This document shows positions 8,540 through 23,100 of a stretch of 64,000 nt of DNA, one piece after another. How positions within the stretch are numbered: position 1 is the first letter of the stretch; every line of letters starts with the position of its first letter. This DNA comes from Trichoplusia ni (taxonomy: Eukaryota; Arthropoda; Insecta; Lepidoptera; Noctuidae). The position numbers were made by a program, and so were the translations under genes. The stretch is from the NCBI RefSeq assembly GCF_003590095.1, contig NC_039486.1, forward strand, positions 1,550,001-1,614,000, written 5' to 3'. Under the pieces are notes generated by a model. The model saw only the letters and a program-made list of their open reading frames with translations. It was not told where the DNA came from and made no database searches.

Positions 8540-11168
8540 TCATATTCTCATTGTTGAGTGTGGAGGTTTTCTGTTGGCGGGCGCTGGTGGCAGCCCGGGG
8601 CCTACTAAGGGTGACATTGACGGTGACCGAGTCGCCAATGGTGATAAGGAAGGCGAGAAAGATGGGGACATAGCGGCGGCAGCAGAAAACCCGCCAGGAA
8701 CATCGTGACTTATTGGAGACCTCGGCAACAGCAGTTGCGGCTGTCTGCACGATAATGATGGTGCCGGACAACTTCTTGGTGCCACTGTGGTTAACAATGG
8801 CGGTGGGACACTTTTACCGCCTGAAATAGACGTGCCTTTACTCTTCGCACTTGACGCCCCACTATTACCACTCTGCAGGGATACAGCATCATCTTTTAGT
8901 CTAGCAATTTCAGAGAATACGTGTGCTAAAGGCTGGTATTGAGGTCCCCAATCTAATAAGTAATCCCAATTGTAACTACCAGTTAATTCTTCTTCAGAGT
9001 GAACTATTGAACTTAAGCTACCAGTCATTGAAGGCCCAGCAGTTGGCACGGCGTTGCTATCTCCTGGAGCACTTGAGAAAGCGCCTAAAGCCATAGCTCT
9101 GTCGACTGCTGCACTAGCTTCGTCTGCACTGCTTGCTCTTTCACTACCGGTCACTTCGTTAAGTTTCGCATAAATAAGATTAGTTATATCGTTTTCATGT
9201 GCTCCGTCTTCGTCAAACATGTGCATTGAATCTATGGGTGCGTGGTGTAACATTGTGTCCTTATTTCCTACATTTTCTGAACATCTTCTTGATGATGTTG
9301 ATGCACCACCACCGGTCCCAGTATCAACAATACCTAGTCTAGCCAAGTACTCTTGAGTGTTATGTACTGAAACATCTGACAGATTATCGTCGTCAACTCC
9401 GTTAGATTGTCTGTGTATACCGGATTCTCTTTGTAAGGGTCCTTCGTTTATCATTCGGATTTCCTCGTCTTCACCATCCTCACCGTCTTCGGCGGAGCCT
9501 CGACCACTGGAACCTGACTGGTCAGAGCCCGATAGTTCTGATGTTGTTGCAGCTCCTGAATTAGAACTAGCTGTATGCGGGCCATACGGTGGAATCTCAT
9601 CATATTTTGGTGGTGCAAACTGATTCGCTGGGTTCACAGTACCCGTATTTCTAATAGGAATAGTATCGAAAGCACTTGGGTCAACGTAACTGTTAGTGGC
9701 ACCTACTCCCTCAGAACTCAGACCTGGCTTATTGACTTTCTTGTGTCTTTTGTTTTTCATATGCAAGAACAGAAAAGCTGCTGCAAATATGATGATGATA
9801 AATATAAAGACAATGAGCAGTCCCAACGCCCAGTCTGATAGGCCTCCACTGGCAACTGCAGCGGCATCATTTACTTGGTTAGCGTCTGACGCAAGTGCCA
9901 TGTCATTCATTCCAATCTCTACAGCAGTCTTGTTAGTTAGGGACCCCTGCCTTCCAGAACTAGCAGTGACAACCAAGCTTATAGATTTGTCAGAACCAAA
10001 GAGATTTTGAACTGAATCTACTTTCTTTTTCAATATAATTACGCCAGTTGTTCTATTGATCTTGAAGTATGAATGAGAAGTAGATAGTTGGTAAACTATT
10101 CTTCCATCAATGCCCTTGTCTCTATCTGTGGCAGTAGCTTGTCCAATAACATACCCAGCCGGCAGAGACCCGGATTTGGGTACACGGAACTTGTACGTCT
10201 TCTGCGTGAATTGAGGGTAAAACTCATCTCTGCTCTCAATATCAATCCTTACTTTTACAGTAGTGCTTTTACCACCCAAGTCCGAAGCTTTGATAGAGAA
10301 TTCGTACTTGTTCTTGATTTCATAATCGAAAACTGCATTTGAATTGACTAGCCCAGATGAAGAATCTATCAGGAACATTTTCCAAGCATCATCATTTCTA
10401 TTGTAGTTATTTGCAGAAGGAACTATAGAATAGTTTAATTTGCCGTACTGTCCTTTATCTAAATCCGTCGCTCTAGCTGTGAATATCGATGTTCCGACCC
10501 GTTCATTCTCACCAATGGTTTCAAAATACTCGTTGACAGGGAAAGTAGGTGCGTTATCATTCTCGTCGAGAATGCTGACACTGATGTACACAGCATTGCA
10601 CAGCGCTGGCACACCTTGGTCGCATGCGACAACAATTAGCTTATATTGACTGCTTCCAGTGTCATAGTCAAGAGTCTTATTGACGGATAAATATCCGGTC
10701 GTAGGATGAACGTAAAACAGTTTCTTGTCATCTCCCGATGTTATGTTGTAAATTATAGCTGCGTTCGGAGTCCCATAGAGATCTGCGTCGGTAGCAGCCA
10801 GTTGAGTGAGCGTATAACCAACTTTAACATCCTCACTGACAGTTAATTCCAAATCATTTGTTGCAAACATCGGAGCATTGTCATTAGCATCAGCTACAGT
10901 TACAAATACTGTTATAGAAGTTTTGTTCTGGTTGTGTGATAACATTTTTCCTTGTTCGACAGCTGCAAGTCCAAGTACGTAGGAGTCTTGAGTTTCTCGA
11001 TCGAGTTTGTTGAGGAGGATGAGAGCTCCTTCGAGAGTCACGTCGAAGGTTGTACCTTCATTGCCGGATATGATGTGGATGTCAAGGTTGTATTTCTTCA
11101 GGACGTCGTTGATACCACCAATTTGCAGAAGAGTCGTTCCTTTTTCTGTATCCTCGTTTACTGTGATC
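8540..11168 (-). CDS. ds: ds last exon: EC24-EC27, transmembrane helix, cytoplasmic tail
   Basis: The acceptor is TCCAG before 11168, and TGA is at 8540-8542. The join gives DTYRITVNEDTEKGTTLLQ. Four repeats follow, with linkers VADANDNAPMF, LDENDNAPTF and the degenerate IESRDEFYPQF. The helix WALGLLIVFIFIIIIFAAAF (within 9764-9832) precedes a basic stop-transfer HMKNKRHKK. The tail has PPKYDEIPPYG (about 9584-9613), a Ser/acidic stretch (SAEDGEDGEDEE), HENDITNLIYAKLNEV, the Ds/DCHS block at 8888-8977, and a Ser/Pro-rich end (SPSFSPSLSPL). The conserved tail block and its position near the C-terminus establish this as dachsous rather than fat. Confidence 0.96.
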
Positions 11169-14100
11169 CTGGAATTGACAATGAATACGGTTAATATTTT
11201 TTATCGAAATTGTAATCCTTTAAAAAGGAATAATCAGTCAATCAAGTCAGGTTTGATTTGGGGGTTTTTGTATGATTCATATTTATTATGTATCATACTT
11301 AATTGAAAGTTTCAAAGCCTTACCTGTAAGTATCTTGTCCAATAAATGGTTTGATCTCCGAAGATGCTCCCGTACTAATCCTCACAGATGCGACAGCACT
11401 TCTATTAGGTTTGCCGTGATCGGTCGCCACGATAGCCAACTGTGTGTCCCTCTGGTTTGGTGGTAAAGCACTATAGTTTACGAAAATAGCGCCAGAGATT
11501 GCATCTATATAGTATCCCTTAGTTGGTCGTAGGATTGAGTAAGTGATCTTGCCGTTGTCTCCATCGTCGCGATCTTTAGCACTTACGGAGCCAATTTCTA
11601 ACGAGTCTGTACCCTCTGTAATTGAAAAAATAATAAATAAGTAAACCGTATGTATTAATATCAAATAGGAACAAAAAATTAATTACAATGCAAAATATGT
11701 ACACAATGTTTTTTTTTTTCATTAGTAAATATTGACACCTGAAGTATTTGAGAATCGCTATGGAATAAAATCAATTCAAACTCACCGGGTAATATTCTGT
11801 TGTACGAGATTTCATCGAAAACTGGCGAATTGTCATTAACATCAGTAACTTTTATTGTCAGGGTAGTTTTAGCGACATGTTCACTGTCCGATGCCGTAAC
11901 ATTTATTTCATACATTTTCTTCGCTTCGAAGTCCAGAGGTCGATTCAACACAATCTTTCCACTATATCTGTCTATAGAAAAGCTGCTGTCCCCTTGCAAT
12001 ATAGAGTACTTTAGTGCCGGATATGTATCAACGTCGTTCGCAGTAACAGATGTGAGCACTGTCCCAACTTCCGTTCCTAAAAAAAGAAACAAAATAAACT
12101 GACGGGTCTCGTTTGACTGCCGTTTTAACGATCCGCCAAAATAAAAATTCTCCAAAACAAAACCTCTGTCGACTTACAATGATATAAAAAACGAATAAAA
12201 AGCGACGCGAACGCCGCGGACCGTTGGTGAACCGCTAAAACATGCACTCGGAAAAAATGTAATACCATCCAATAAATATTGATCCTAAAGGAGTCCCTTT
12301 TATTTAATCTCGGCGTTGGAATCGAAAAGTCGCAATGTTACCAAGTCGAGAATACAAATTATGTAAAATGCCTCCCTCTCTGTGGTACGCTTTTTGTTCT
12401 ACCAATTTATTTCGAAAAGTCGATAGGCCGACCAACGGCAATTTAAAACCCGAATGCGAATACGGAGTAAACGAGTAAAAACGTACCTTCCGATACTGAG
12501 ATGACGTTCGGCGGTGGGAATGTTGGCTGATTGTCGTTCACGTCTACGACATTGATCCTCAGCGTCGCAGTCCCTGTCATCTGCGGGTCTCCTTCATCAG
12601 TGGCTATCACTGTCAGTTTATATGTCTCCCTTATCTCTCGATCTAACACTATATTTGTTTTCACCGATCCCGAGAATGCGGGTTCAATAATGAATGCATT
12701 ATCGTGATTTCCGTCGACAATGTGGTATAATATCCTAGCATTTACACCGCGATCTCCATCTTTTGCCGCCAGTTGCACAACAAATTCGCCCTTAGTGTTT
12801 CCTTCAAGGACATTCGCGATGTACTGTTGCTGCGTAAACCTGGGAGCGTGGTCGTTCTGATCGATCAGATTTATTATAACGTCGCAGTAGCCGTATAGGA
12901 CCGGCGCGCCTTCTGTGCGCGCGACTACAACAAGCTGCCTCCGCGGCCCTGGATACGACTCATAATCCAGATTTGCTGAGTTATTCACCTTTATTACGCC
13001 TGAGTTAGAGTCTATTTCGAATGCGTACTGATCGTTGCCGTTGCCGATTTCATAAATTATTCTCTGACGCCGCCCGTCGCTTCTAACCGCAGTTACTTGA
13101 AGCACGTCTTTTCCATACGCCATGTTTTCTTCGATAGTTACATTATACGTTGCATTTTGGAAGTTTAATGTGGGTGTTTGGTCCGAGAAATCGCCGACAC
13201 GTATTTCTATGAGTCCGACAGAACTTTGCGGAGGGTTGCCTTTATCTTTGGCCATGACTTTTAGGTGAATTAGTTTTCCGTTTTCACTGGCTAAGCTTTG
13301 TGTTGCAGTAAGTACCCCGGTTGTTGGATTTATACGAAACTTGTGATTCGATGTATCCAGAAGTTCATACAATATTTCGGCATTTATTCCTATATCGTTA
13401 TCTGTTGCTGAGACGCGAAGTAAACTTTGTCCTGGAGGTGTTAATGTTGCTACTTGTTCTCTAAAAGGGTATTTTGTAAAGATTGGCTTGTTGTCGTTCA
13501 CATCATTGATAGTGACTTCTACTGAGACTCTTTGAGAGCGAGTGATGTAACGCCCCTCGTCGGTAGCTACAGCCTCAAAGTGATATACACTTGTCTTTTC
13601 TCTATCAAAAGTCCTGTAAAAGAAATAATAATGAGAATTATTTAAATTAACAATGTAAGAAAGTATTGTAATTTCTTTTCACAGGTCACATTAATAATAT
13701 ATATGTAATGTTAAAAAAAAATATGACTTACCCAGTGGTAAAAATAATTCCTGTCTTGTTATCTATTCTGAACAAGCCTTGACTTTCGTTAGCCAGCGAA
13801 TAGACGATGCGCTTATTGAAACCCAGATCAGCATCAGTTGCTCTTACTTTGATTACAGATGTATCAATCATGGCATCTTCGGGTATTGCTGCTGAATAAT
13901 GCCCAGTATCAAATACTGGGTCATTATCATTTTGATCTTCAACAATAACTGTGATATTACATGATCCTTGTAACGCTACAGGTGACCCATGATCAAAAGC
14001 AGTTATTGTCAAGTGATATTTGGACTGTGTTTCCCGATCGAGTGTCTTAGCAGTCAGCCTTCCTGTAGTGGAATCAATAGAGAATTTGTTGCCATTATTG

Positions 14101-17100
14101 CCTGATGTTATACTGTAAGTAATGACTCCATTTGCTCCAATGTCTTTATCAGTTGCTGCAACCGTGTGAATGACTTCTGGCTCATTATTTTCAGGTACGA
14201 CTAGAGGATAGCAAGACCCAGTTTTAAAACTAGGTGGGTTGTCATTCACGTCCATTACGCTGATTGTAACAGTAGCCACGTCAAAGTTTGTGGTAGACTG
14301 AAAAGTGCTTGAGTCTGTGACGTAGACGGGGAAAATGAATTGATCCCTTTCTTCTCTGTCAATCTTAGTTTTAACTGTTATGGTACCAAGACGCTCGTCA
14401 ATTGAAAATTTGTCATCAGCTACTCCGGATGGTATCATATAGGTCAGGTTACCTGAAAAGAAATGAATTGAGTATAAGAATATTGTTAAATAAGCTTTAT
14501 TGTTCGCTTATGTGGGCATTTTACTTGAACACCTTTTTACAATATAAGTAATAAATTGTTGCTCATTAAAAGACTACAATAATGTAAACTTACTTGCACT
14601 TCCTCTTGAAGATTTAGCTGACAATCTGGTAACAAAGCTACCTGGGCGTATATCTTCACTTATATTGGTTCTGTAGAAAGAATCAGTGAATCTGGGTGGT
14701 ACATTGGTCGACTCCTGCAGTGTCAACTGAAGTGTCATGTGACTTTGCCTTGGGAATGGAATACCGTGGTCGGAAGCAGTTAAATTGAGCTTGTATTGCC
14801 CTGGTCTGACTCTTGATATATCTTGAGAATATTTATTTGATAACGTCAATTTTCCAACATCATATTCCATAGAGAAGTATGCATGATCATTGCCACCTGA
14901 GATATAGTAAGAAATTCTTCCATTGTCTCCAGAATCAGCATCAATTGCTAGTGTTTGGTAAAGAGTTCCTGATAAAGTGTTCAGTGAAACAGTGGCTTTG
15001 TTAGCAGAAACAAACGTCGGCGTATTATCATTAGCGTCAGTAACAGAAATATGTACTGTAGCCGAGGTAGCCATTCTCTCAGAAACATTTGTCGCCAAGT
15101 CAGTTGCTTCAACAATCAGCCAATATTCCTTCAGTTTCTCATAATCCAGATTTGCAGTAAGAGTGAGAGAACCAGTTAAAGGATCTAAGTTGAAAACATT
15201 TTTTGTAGCAGGCAAAGATGATACAACTCGAAAATTCAGTTCTCCGTTTGCACCAGAATCAGCGTCTTTTGCTGTGAAATTATGCACTATCATACCAATT
15301 GGTGTAAGTTCAGATATTTCTATATTCACAGGATCTTGAGGCCACTGCGGTGAATTATCATTGACGTCTACGATTTCAATTTTGACTGTCACAGCACTAC
15401 TTTGAGGGTTATTAGTGGCAGATGTGTCAAGAGCTCTAACTTCTAGACGATATTCATCTTGAATTTCCCTATCTAGTTGTCTGGCTACTACTAAGGAACC
15501 CGTTTTGCGATCAATTTCAAAGGTGCCTGGTGAGTGATCAGCTGTTATGGGCATGAGGAGATATGAGATTTGCTTTTCGTCGTCATCGTTTACAGAATTC
15601 TCTCTTATATCGCTGTCACAACATGCAACCGTGCCGACAACGTGGCCAATTTTTGCATCTTCCTTTACCTGAAAAAGATTTATTATATTAAGCATTCGTC
15701 ACTATCAGCAATGTTTTTTGTTAAAATAGTCCAAAGAGGGTTTTCTTACTTTGAATGATAAACTGGAGCTGGTAAACGTTGGTCTGTTGTCGTTCAAATC
15801 TAAAACTTCCACTTTGAGCTGTCTCACAGTCTGCTTTGGCGGTGTACCTCCGTCAGTTGCCGCGACCGTCAGTCTATAGATTGACCTTTCCTCGTGGTCT
15901 AACACTAAAATAGAATATAAAACATTTATAAAATAAATTTATACATAACAAGCATCCACAAAATACCATGCACGTTCATAAAACTCACCAGTACTAGTTT
16001 TGATAACACCAGTGTTGGCGTCTATAACAAACACACCAACTCCATCCATATCTCTTTCGTTTAGGATAGAATACACTATACTAGAATTGACTCCATTATC
16101 TCTGTCTATAGCTTTGACTCTTGCTACTTCTGCGCCAGGTTGCTGTTCCTCTCTGACACTGACTACATCTTCTCTAGGGTCTATTATTTCAGGTGGATTA
16201 TCATTGACATCAGTTATTTTGATGGAAACTGGAACACGACTTGATCTTGGCAGCGTTCCTTGATCTTTAGCTTCAGCGAACAGAGAGTAAGATGACTTGA
16301 ATTCTCGGTCCAGTATTTCCTTGGTCGTGATTATTCCTATAACAAGCAAAAAAAGTATATCAATAAGACATTTTAGTTATAAATGCTATAAAAAGTATAA
16401 AAATACATGTAATAATATAGAAAAATGGAAAAGAGAGTTATGAGTTTCGGTCAATTTACAATTCGTGCGTATACTAAATAAGAACCGTGATAGCATTTTT
16501 ATTTTTGGAAAAGAATACTTTTAATATTTCAGAACCCATAATAATACCAGAACACTCATAACAAAATTCCCTATATCCCCGTTCCAAAAACCAAAGAATT
16601 TTGTCAATTTCAAACCGATTACTTTTAAGTTTGCAACCTAAAATTAAGCATTCATAAAAGAGATCGCCTCGGGACAGAATAACTATGATTATCCGAAACT
16701 CCATATCGAGACCCTAAAAATTGTGATGACAGAAGCAAGGCGGCCAAATGAATGCCGCTGTAGAATTCCGATGCAAGCGATAATAAGCTTAAAATAGATG
16801 ATGTTAAGGCATACAATGGTGTAAAAGTGGAATTTATTAGGGGATAATAAGATGTGTCAGAAGGGACTGTTATGAGCGATTGGATCTGTGGTGTAGAAAA
16901 AGTATACTTCGTTATTTTTAACGTATGTCTCGGCCAGTCTTCGGTGTTAGTTCTTAACGGCAATATTTTCTTCACAATTACTGACTTGGTTTTCTTAGAT
17001 GGAGATTATTGTTGTGGTGTAGAGTATCTTTAGTTTTGCTCACCTCTAGGTCAGGGATCACGGAGGCTCAGTAATAAATACTAGTAGTCTCAAATCAGTG

Positions 17101-20100
17101 ATTTTAATTTATTAAATCGGACTTTTGATTTGTTGGTTGGTGTCATTTACAACTTTCAAGCTTTTATCAATTCTACTTGTCGTGTGAATACGGAAGGATA
17201 ATTGGAATGTAAACAATCTTAGTAACAGTAAATTTGAAAGTCTAACAGTTAATATACAAACATTTCATTTTAAAAACACATGTATGAGTCACTATAATAC
17301 ACATGATAAGTCTTTAATGCTGTTGAAAGATATGTATCAATCTTGCAAAACAGCAGTTTAAAATCTCAAACAAGCTTGTCCCAAATTCTTCACGTTACTT
17401 TGTTAAGTCAAAGGACGTAATAATTTACAATCGATTCGTCTTTGATCACAATTACCTTTTTTGTTTCAACCTTGTTTGTTATTGCTGCAATTTATAGCAC
17501 TCTGTCCACAGTAAGATTCCAGCAACATTTTACACCTATAATTCATTTGAGAACATATGAAAATAAAAGATATCCGTCAACAAAACGAGTTGTAGAGCTC
17601 TTTGCGTCCTACACGTACTGTATTGTACTATTTGTAACATATGAGCTTTAAATAGCCGACGACAGTATCTAGTACTGGTAAGGCTTGTAATAAAACATGG
17701 GAGAGAATAGCCAGGCTCCTACATAGCAATATTTTAATAATAGTTAATGGCGGGTCACGGCGCATGCGCGAGCGACGACGTTTATAACTCGCAATTGACG
17801 CGCATAAATTCATTGTGAGCTGCCTCCCGTTGTGGGCCCTCGGCCGCCGTCGTGTGACCTTTTAAATAATAAAAATGGCCGACAACTTATTGATTGATAT
17901 CGATTTTGATTATTGTGGAAATTTATAGGCTAGAACTGAACACTTGGTGGTTATCAGGTTAAATAAATGTTGAACACACAGGATATAGAGCAATTATGTA
18001 ATCAAGATATAAGCCAATTACTAAACTAAATATTCTTTGAACGTAAGTTTTATTTTAGCTGATTTTTCAATGCATTTAATTGATGAATTTATGAATCATC
18101 AGCTTTCTTATTCTTAGGTTTCGTTATAGTATTATTCACTAAACAGTTAAATTTCGTACAAATAATTTTAAGCCTGTTATCGTAAAATATACTACAAATT
18201 TACCATGATCTAAACTGTTATCACAATTAATTGAGGTCAATTACTGTCCTAACTTTAACCAGTTCTATCAAGTCCCAAAGATCACAAACGGCCCGACGGC
18301 TATCAATGCTCATAAAAGGCAGAGTTTTTGCCACTGGAAACATTGTGGGTGCACCTGTTGAAGACCGCAATCTTCCAATAGGGGCCACATACAGACGTCG
18401 CAAATGATTTACGAATTTAGCTCTCACTCGGTCCCTGCTAACTAGCTCGGGAGTGTTCGGGTGCGATCGCAGATAAGCCGAATTGAGACGAAAAGCTCCA
18501 CCATTCATCAGTCAGTTATGGAAAATAACGAAGTGCCAGCCACCCTTTTTATGCCATCCTTAATACTCGCACGATTTCGTCGATAAACATCGTTTTGGAT
18601 AAGATCAGTTGGGATTCTTATTTGCATATCTTATTAAATTTAGTCGGTGTAAACAACGCTAAACATGGAACAGTTTTTGCTGCTCTTTGCTCCCTTTCCT
18701 TATTGGGTTGTAGATTCTAAGCAGTACCATGTACTGAGGTTCAGATACTCAAAGTCACATGTTAAAAGGTTCCGATTAAGGATAACATACATGAACGCAA
18801 TAAACTCGGACAGTAAAGATTATTATTAATAGCAATTAATGCCAATAATGCTACTCCGTTCTTGGGAATCATTAAGATACCTACGGCTTCGCGTGGGTGT
18901 CGAAGAATGCGTCTGAGGGATTATAATAATATCAGTGAACTGGCACCGCCGTCGTCCCGACGTTGACTGCTATTAGCAGCTGCGATTATGAACCGCTTTA
19001 TATTTTACAAAAATGATATCTTACAACGCCTTCTCGAGCCACTGCACTATAGATATAAATTCCAAGTAAGGACCCAAAAATATCCAATGGGCATACACTT
19101 GAAATAATTCCTTAATTACATAAACGTATAGAAAGCGGTCCATGGGAAGGTCGAAAACAAACACAGCCATCGGATCTGCTCCCCATACGCTCAAATTGTG
19201 CAGGTATTAAAATGGCCGTATTTATTCAACATGTTTGTTCTATCAATGACTTTCGAGGGACTTACATACTTTGGGTTTTAGCTTTCAAAAGTGCCGGCAA
19301 GCTAAACAAAGGGCAAGTGGCCGGCTGGAAGTTGCTTGCCTGATCAAATAGAAACAAGTATTTGGTATTACGGTAAAATATCATTGTTCTTAGTTAGTTC
19401 TGTACACAATGTAATGATCCATGTAGCGCCGGTATTTGCCCTCGTAATATACTTTCGATTTGTTGCTGGATTCATTTTCTTACATATAATTTATTTTAAA
19501 ATTTTTCTAACTCTGTTTTCAAAAGTGACTAAAATCATAAAAAAAAAACATAACCAAGAGTTCTCGACGGTTTAGTTTTATTTTTTAAATGGTGAGCAAA
19601 GTCAAGGAGCAAGCACCTACGACTAAAGGAAATGTATTTCAACTTTTGCCTCCAACGAATTTGTTCAAGTCTTATAAGCCTGCTCATCTCATGACAAATA
19701 AGCTATCTACACTTAAGAAATCTTTTGACCTTGGCTATGTCAGTAGTCATTGTTGTAGGGTCAACATACGACGGTAGCTTTTGGGCGGATTATAATGATA
19801 AATTGCAGCTAGACGTCACCTACGATGAGCATTCAATAGAAGACGCAGTAATGATCGTTATAAATCAAAAATATGTTTTTGATATTTCTATAAGTTTGAC
19901 TAATTGGTTCGACAATGGCTATATGCAAAAGCTTGGTGAAAGAAAAATGACTTGTTCGTATAAGGCGATTTCATAAGAACATTAGTCGTTGATAAATCCT
20001 ACAAATGAGCTAACTTTTTAATGCCGTCCATTAATAAAAATGAACTTTATTTGTCTTTCGTTACGGTTTTTTTTTGGATTTAGGATACACAACGCACATT

Positions 20101-23100
20101 CGTCAAACCGTGTGTTAAAAAAACTATAAGGAATCTAGAAAAGAGTAAATAACAGTAAAATGGCAACTTGAAGACTTACCTGTAACTGGGTTGACATGGA
20201 AACTAGTATTTGAAGGGAAGAGGCTGTATCTAACGACAGCATTGTCGCCCAAATCAGCATCGGTTGCCGCGATCTTCCCAACAAACGCGCCAGCTTTCTG
20301 ATTCTCTTCAACTTGGAATTCATACGCGGACTTACTAAACACTGGGTCATTATCATTTGCATCGATTACATTGACGACTAAGATCGCGGTTGCGGAGAGA
20401 GGCGGTATTCCATTGTCGACAGCTATGATGACCATTTTATGTTTTGCCGTCGTTTCTCTGTCCAATTGTTTTGCGAGGTACACCCAACCCGTGCTTGGCT
20501 GCACTTTGAAGTACTCTTCACTGGAGTTTGCACTCGGAGCTATCTTGTATGTTATGCGGGCGTTGTTTCCTGTGTCTTTGTCTATTGCCTGGATTTCAAC
20601 AATCTGTTGGAGAAACATTATCATTAAGTTAACATGTATAGGAATTTACGGATCCGTTTTCTGACACAATGAAAGAAGTAAATCTTATTTTATGTAATCA
20701 TTCTTTTATTGTTTTAATCTACGAGATTATTTTAAATAATGTTATCGTTTATTTTTTCGTTCTGATGTTGTAAACTTGATACCTTTTGATTATTATCGGA
20801 CAGTTAAACGATACTCAATAAATTCCACATAGAGATTAATCCGTATTTATGTATGAATTGTAAAGTATTTTTATTAAGACGATACTCTTGCTTTTGGATC
20901 AGTAACATTAATTCATAAACAGATATGTTGTTTTGTTTTAATGGTTTTTTGGAATGACTCAATAAAATGTTATTTCGTTTACCATTGATAGTATTTTTTT
21001 TAAGAGTGTGTAATATATTTCTTTATATCAGAGTATTGCATTTTCGTGTTAACATGCCCTTTCCAATTCAGTGAATCATGGATAGTGTTCATTGTTTATA
21101 GTGACATAAACATATATATTTTTCAGAATTCTTACCTTAGCATTAACAGCTTCTGATTCCAGTACATTAGCACTGTAAGACTCGTGCTCGAAGACAGGTT
21201 GGTTATCGTTTACGTCTTGTACGTCGACTACTAGAGTAAGGTTAGCACTGAGGGATGGGATCCCGCTGTCTTTGGCTGAGATGATAAGCGTGTGACGTAC
21301 GAGGTTCTCATAATCAAGAGATCTGTGGAGGAAAGTATTGTGTTATTGATTAAAGACCTTCAATTCGACTTGAGTTGTTTTAAGTTGAAACGACTTCCGC
21401 AGTAAGAAATTTAATCTTGGTGCCGCGGGGGGTTTCAATAACATTCTAGTAACATGTGCAGAGACCCCGACTCCGAACAAGCTTTTTGTTAACACAAACG
21501 TTTGTCCTTTGTCCAATTACTATTTCATCACCATAATAATCAAGCATCATCAATTTCATCATCACTTACCTAAGAAGAGTAACCAATCCATGTTGAGGAT
21601 TCACAGCGAAGGTATTCGAAGGTCCGGTTGCTGATACAAGGTGATAGCTGATCTGTCCGTTCTTGCCGCCATCTTCATCAGTCGCCTTCGCAGCGTAGAC
21701 CACCGAGCCAATGGCTGCAGACTCAGCTACTGACACCCTCACTGACGATGTGCCGAACTCTGGTGCGTTGTCGTTTATATCTTCAAGGGTGATTTGGACC
21801 TGGTAGAAAGTATAGGGTAAAGTTTTTGATAGAATTTACAAGTCACTATTTTTTCGTGTGAACTGAAAATCTATGCATTCCTATGCAATAATAAGCGTGG
21901 TTATAAAAAAGTTTAAATGGGTTTATAAAATGTAGGTAATTGTTTTATGTTCTTTAGCTTTAACCCAATAATAAAAATTTAGGATAACTTTTGGTAAATT
22001 TGTGGCCAAAACTAAGTACATTTTTTGAGCAAATGGTCCTCCCGTAGACTTTACGTCTCTTCTTCTGATATAAACCTTACCATCATAGAGAATGAAGATT
22101 ATTCAAAATTGACCCTTATCATTTACTTCATACAATTTCCTTACCTGTGTCTGATCAAAACTCGAAGGGTTTCCATTCGCAGCCCTGACGTTCAGCAAGT
22201 ATGATGGCGTGGTTTCTCTGTCGAGCTGAGCTGTGACCCTGATGGCTCCTGTCATCGGTTCGATGGTGAAGCGATGGTCGGGATCCCCAGAGACTATGCT
22301 GTACCGGACTGGAGGTTGACCTGGTGGGTAAAAAGATAGAATTAGAATTAGTTTCACACTTTTTGTTTTTGCCATCATTTGTAAAATCATTTGAGTACTC
22401 GCGGAACTATTAATCGATTTCAGTATTTGCTTAGTTAAGCTTCTATTTGATGCAATTCGTCATTATCTTTTCTTTATTGATGATATACCCTGGTATAAAC
22501 TAAAGTCGAACCTGAAGAAAACCTATTTAAAAAAAAAATACGTTTCTCTTCCTAGAGTATTTAACCTTTTATATAGTGAGATCATTCAAAAATCTAAAGC
22601 TCTAAGTAAAAACGTCAGGCATACAAGCTTACTCGTCTCAATATTAGATTGTAACCATGCAAGCGAAATTGACCGTACCACTATTTATAGGGCCTATAAA
22701 TATTTATGCATCAGTATCATTTTACTTTCCGACTCGTATTGTCTTTTATTCTCAGAAATGTCCAACTATGTTAGACAAAGCATTAGAACGGATTTTAAGA
22801 GATCTACTAACTTTATATTTTTATATAAACATTTTAATGAGCGTTGAATTATAAGTTTTTTTTTCGGTAATTTTAGATCAGTTTTTTTGTTTCGCCTTAG
22901 GTAATATTGATATATTATAAATGTGTTTTAAAAAATAAATTGAAATGTCAAACATAATTTAAACAAATACTTGTTTTTAAGTTTGCCGCTTTAAGTGAGT
23001 CGGAATAGCCGGTAGAAGATGATTTCAATAGATTTCATTTTTTTTCTAATTACTTTTTATAGCTTTATTGGAGGTAACAGATAATGATTAAAACTTTTTT

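Larger units (their letters stand above)
16337..20179. other. ds intron, 3.8 kb
   Basis: This intron joins the EC11 half-exons (GTAAGT donor at 20179, TTATAG acceptor at 16337). It is mostly AT-rich. It holds the CpG-rich patch at 17745-17890, an unidentified 93-codon minus-strand ORF at 18227-18508, and a weak plus-strand ORF at 19725-19976 followed by AATAAA near 20033. No transposon protein was recognised. Confidence 0.55.

Noticed and set aside
8523..8771. 82-codon minus-strand ORF overlapping the end of ds
   Set aside because: It is a different frame within the ds last exon; the ds frame carries the conserved C-terminus.
9357..10010. Plus-strand ORFs of 84-104 codons
   Set aside because: They are antisense shadows of the ds transmembrane and tail coding region.
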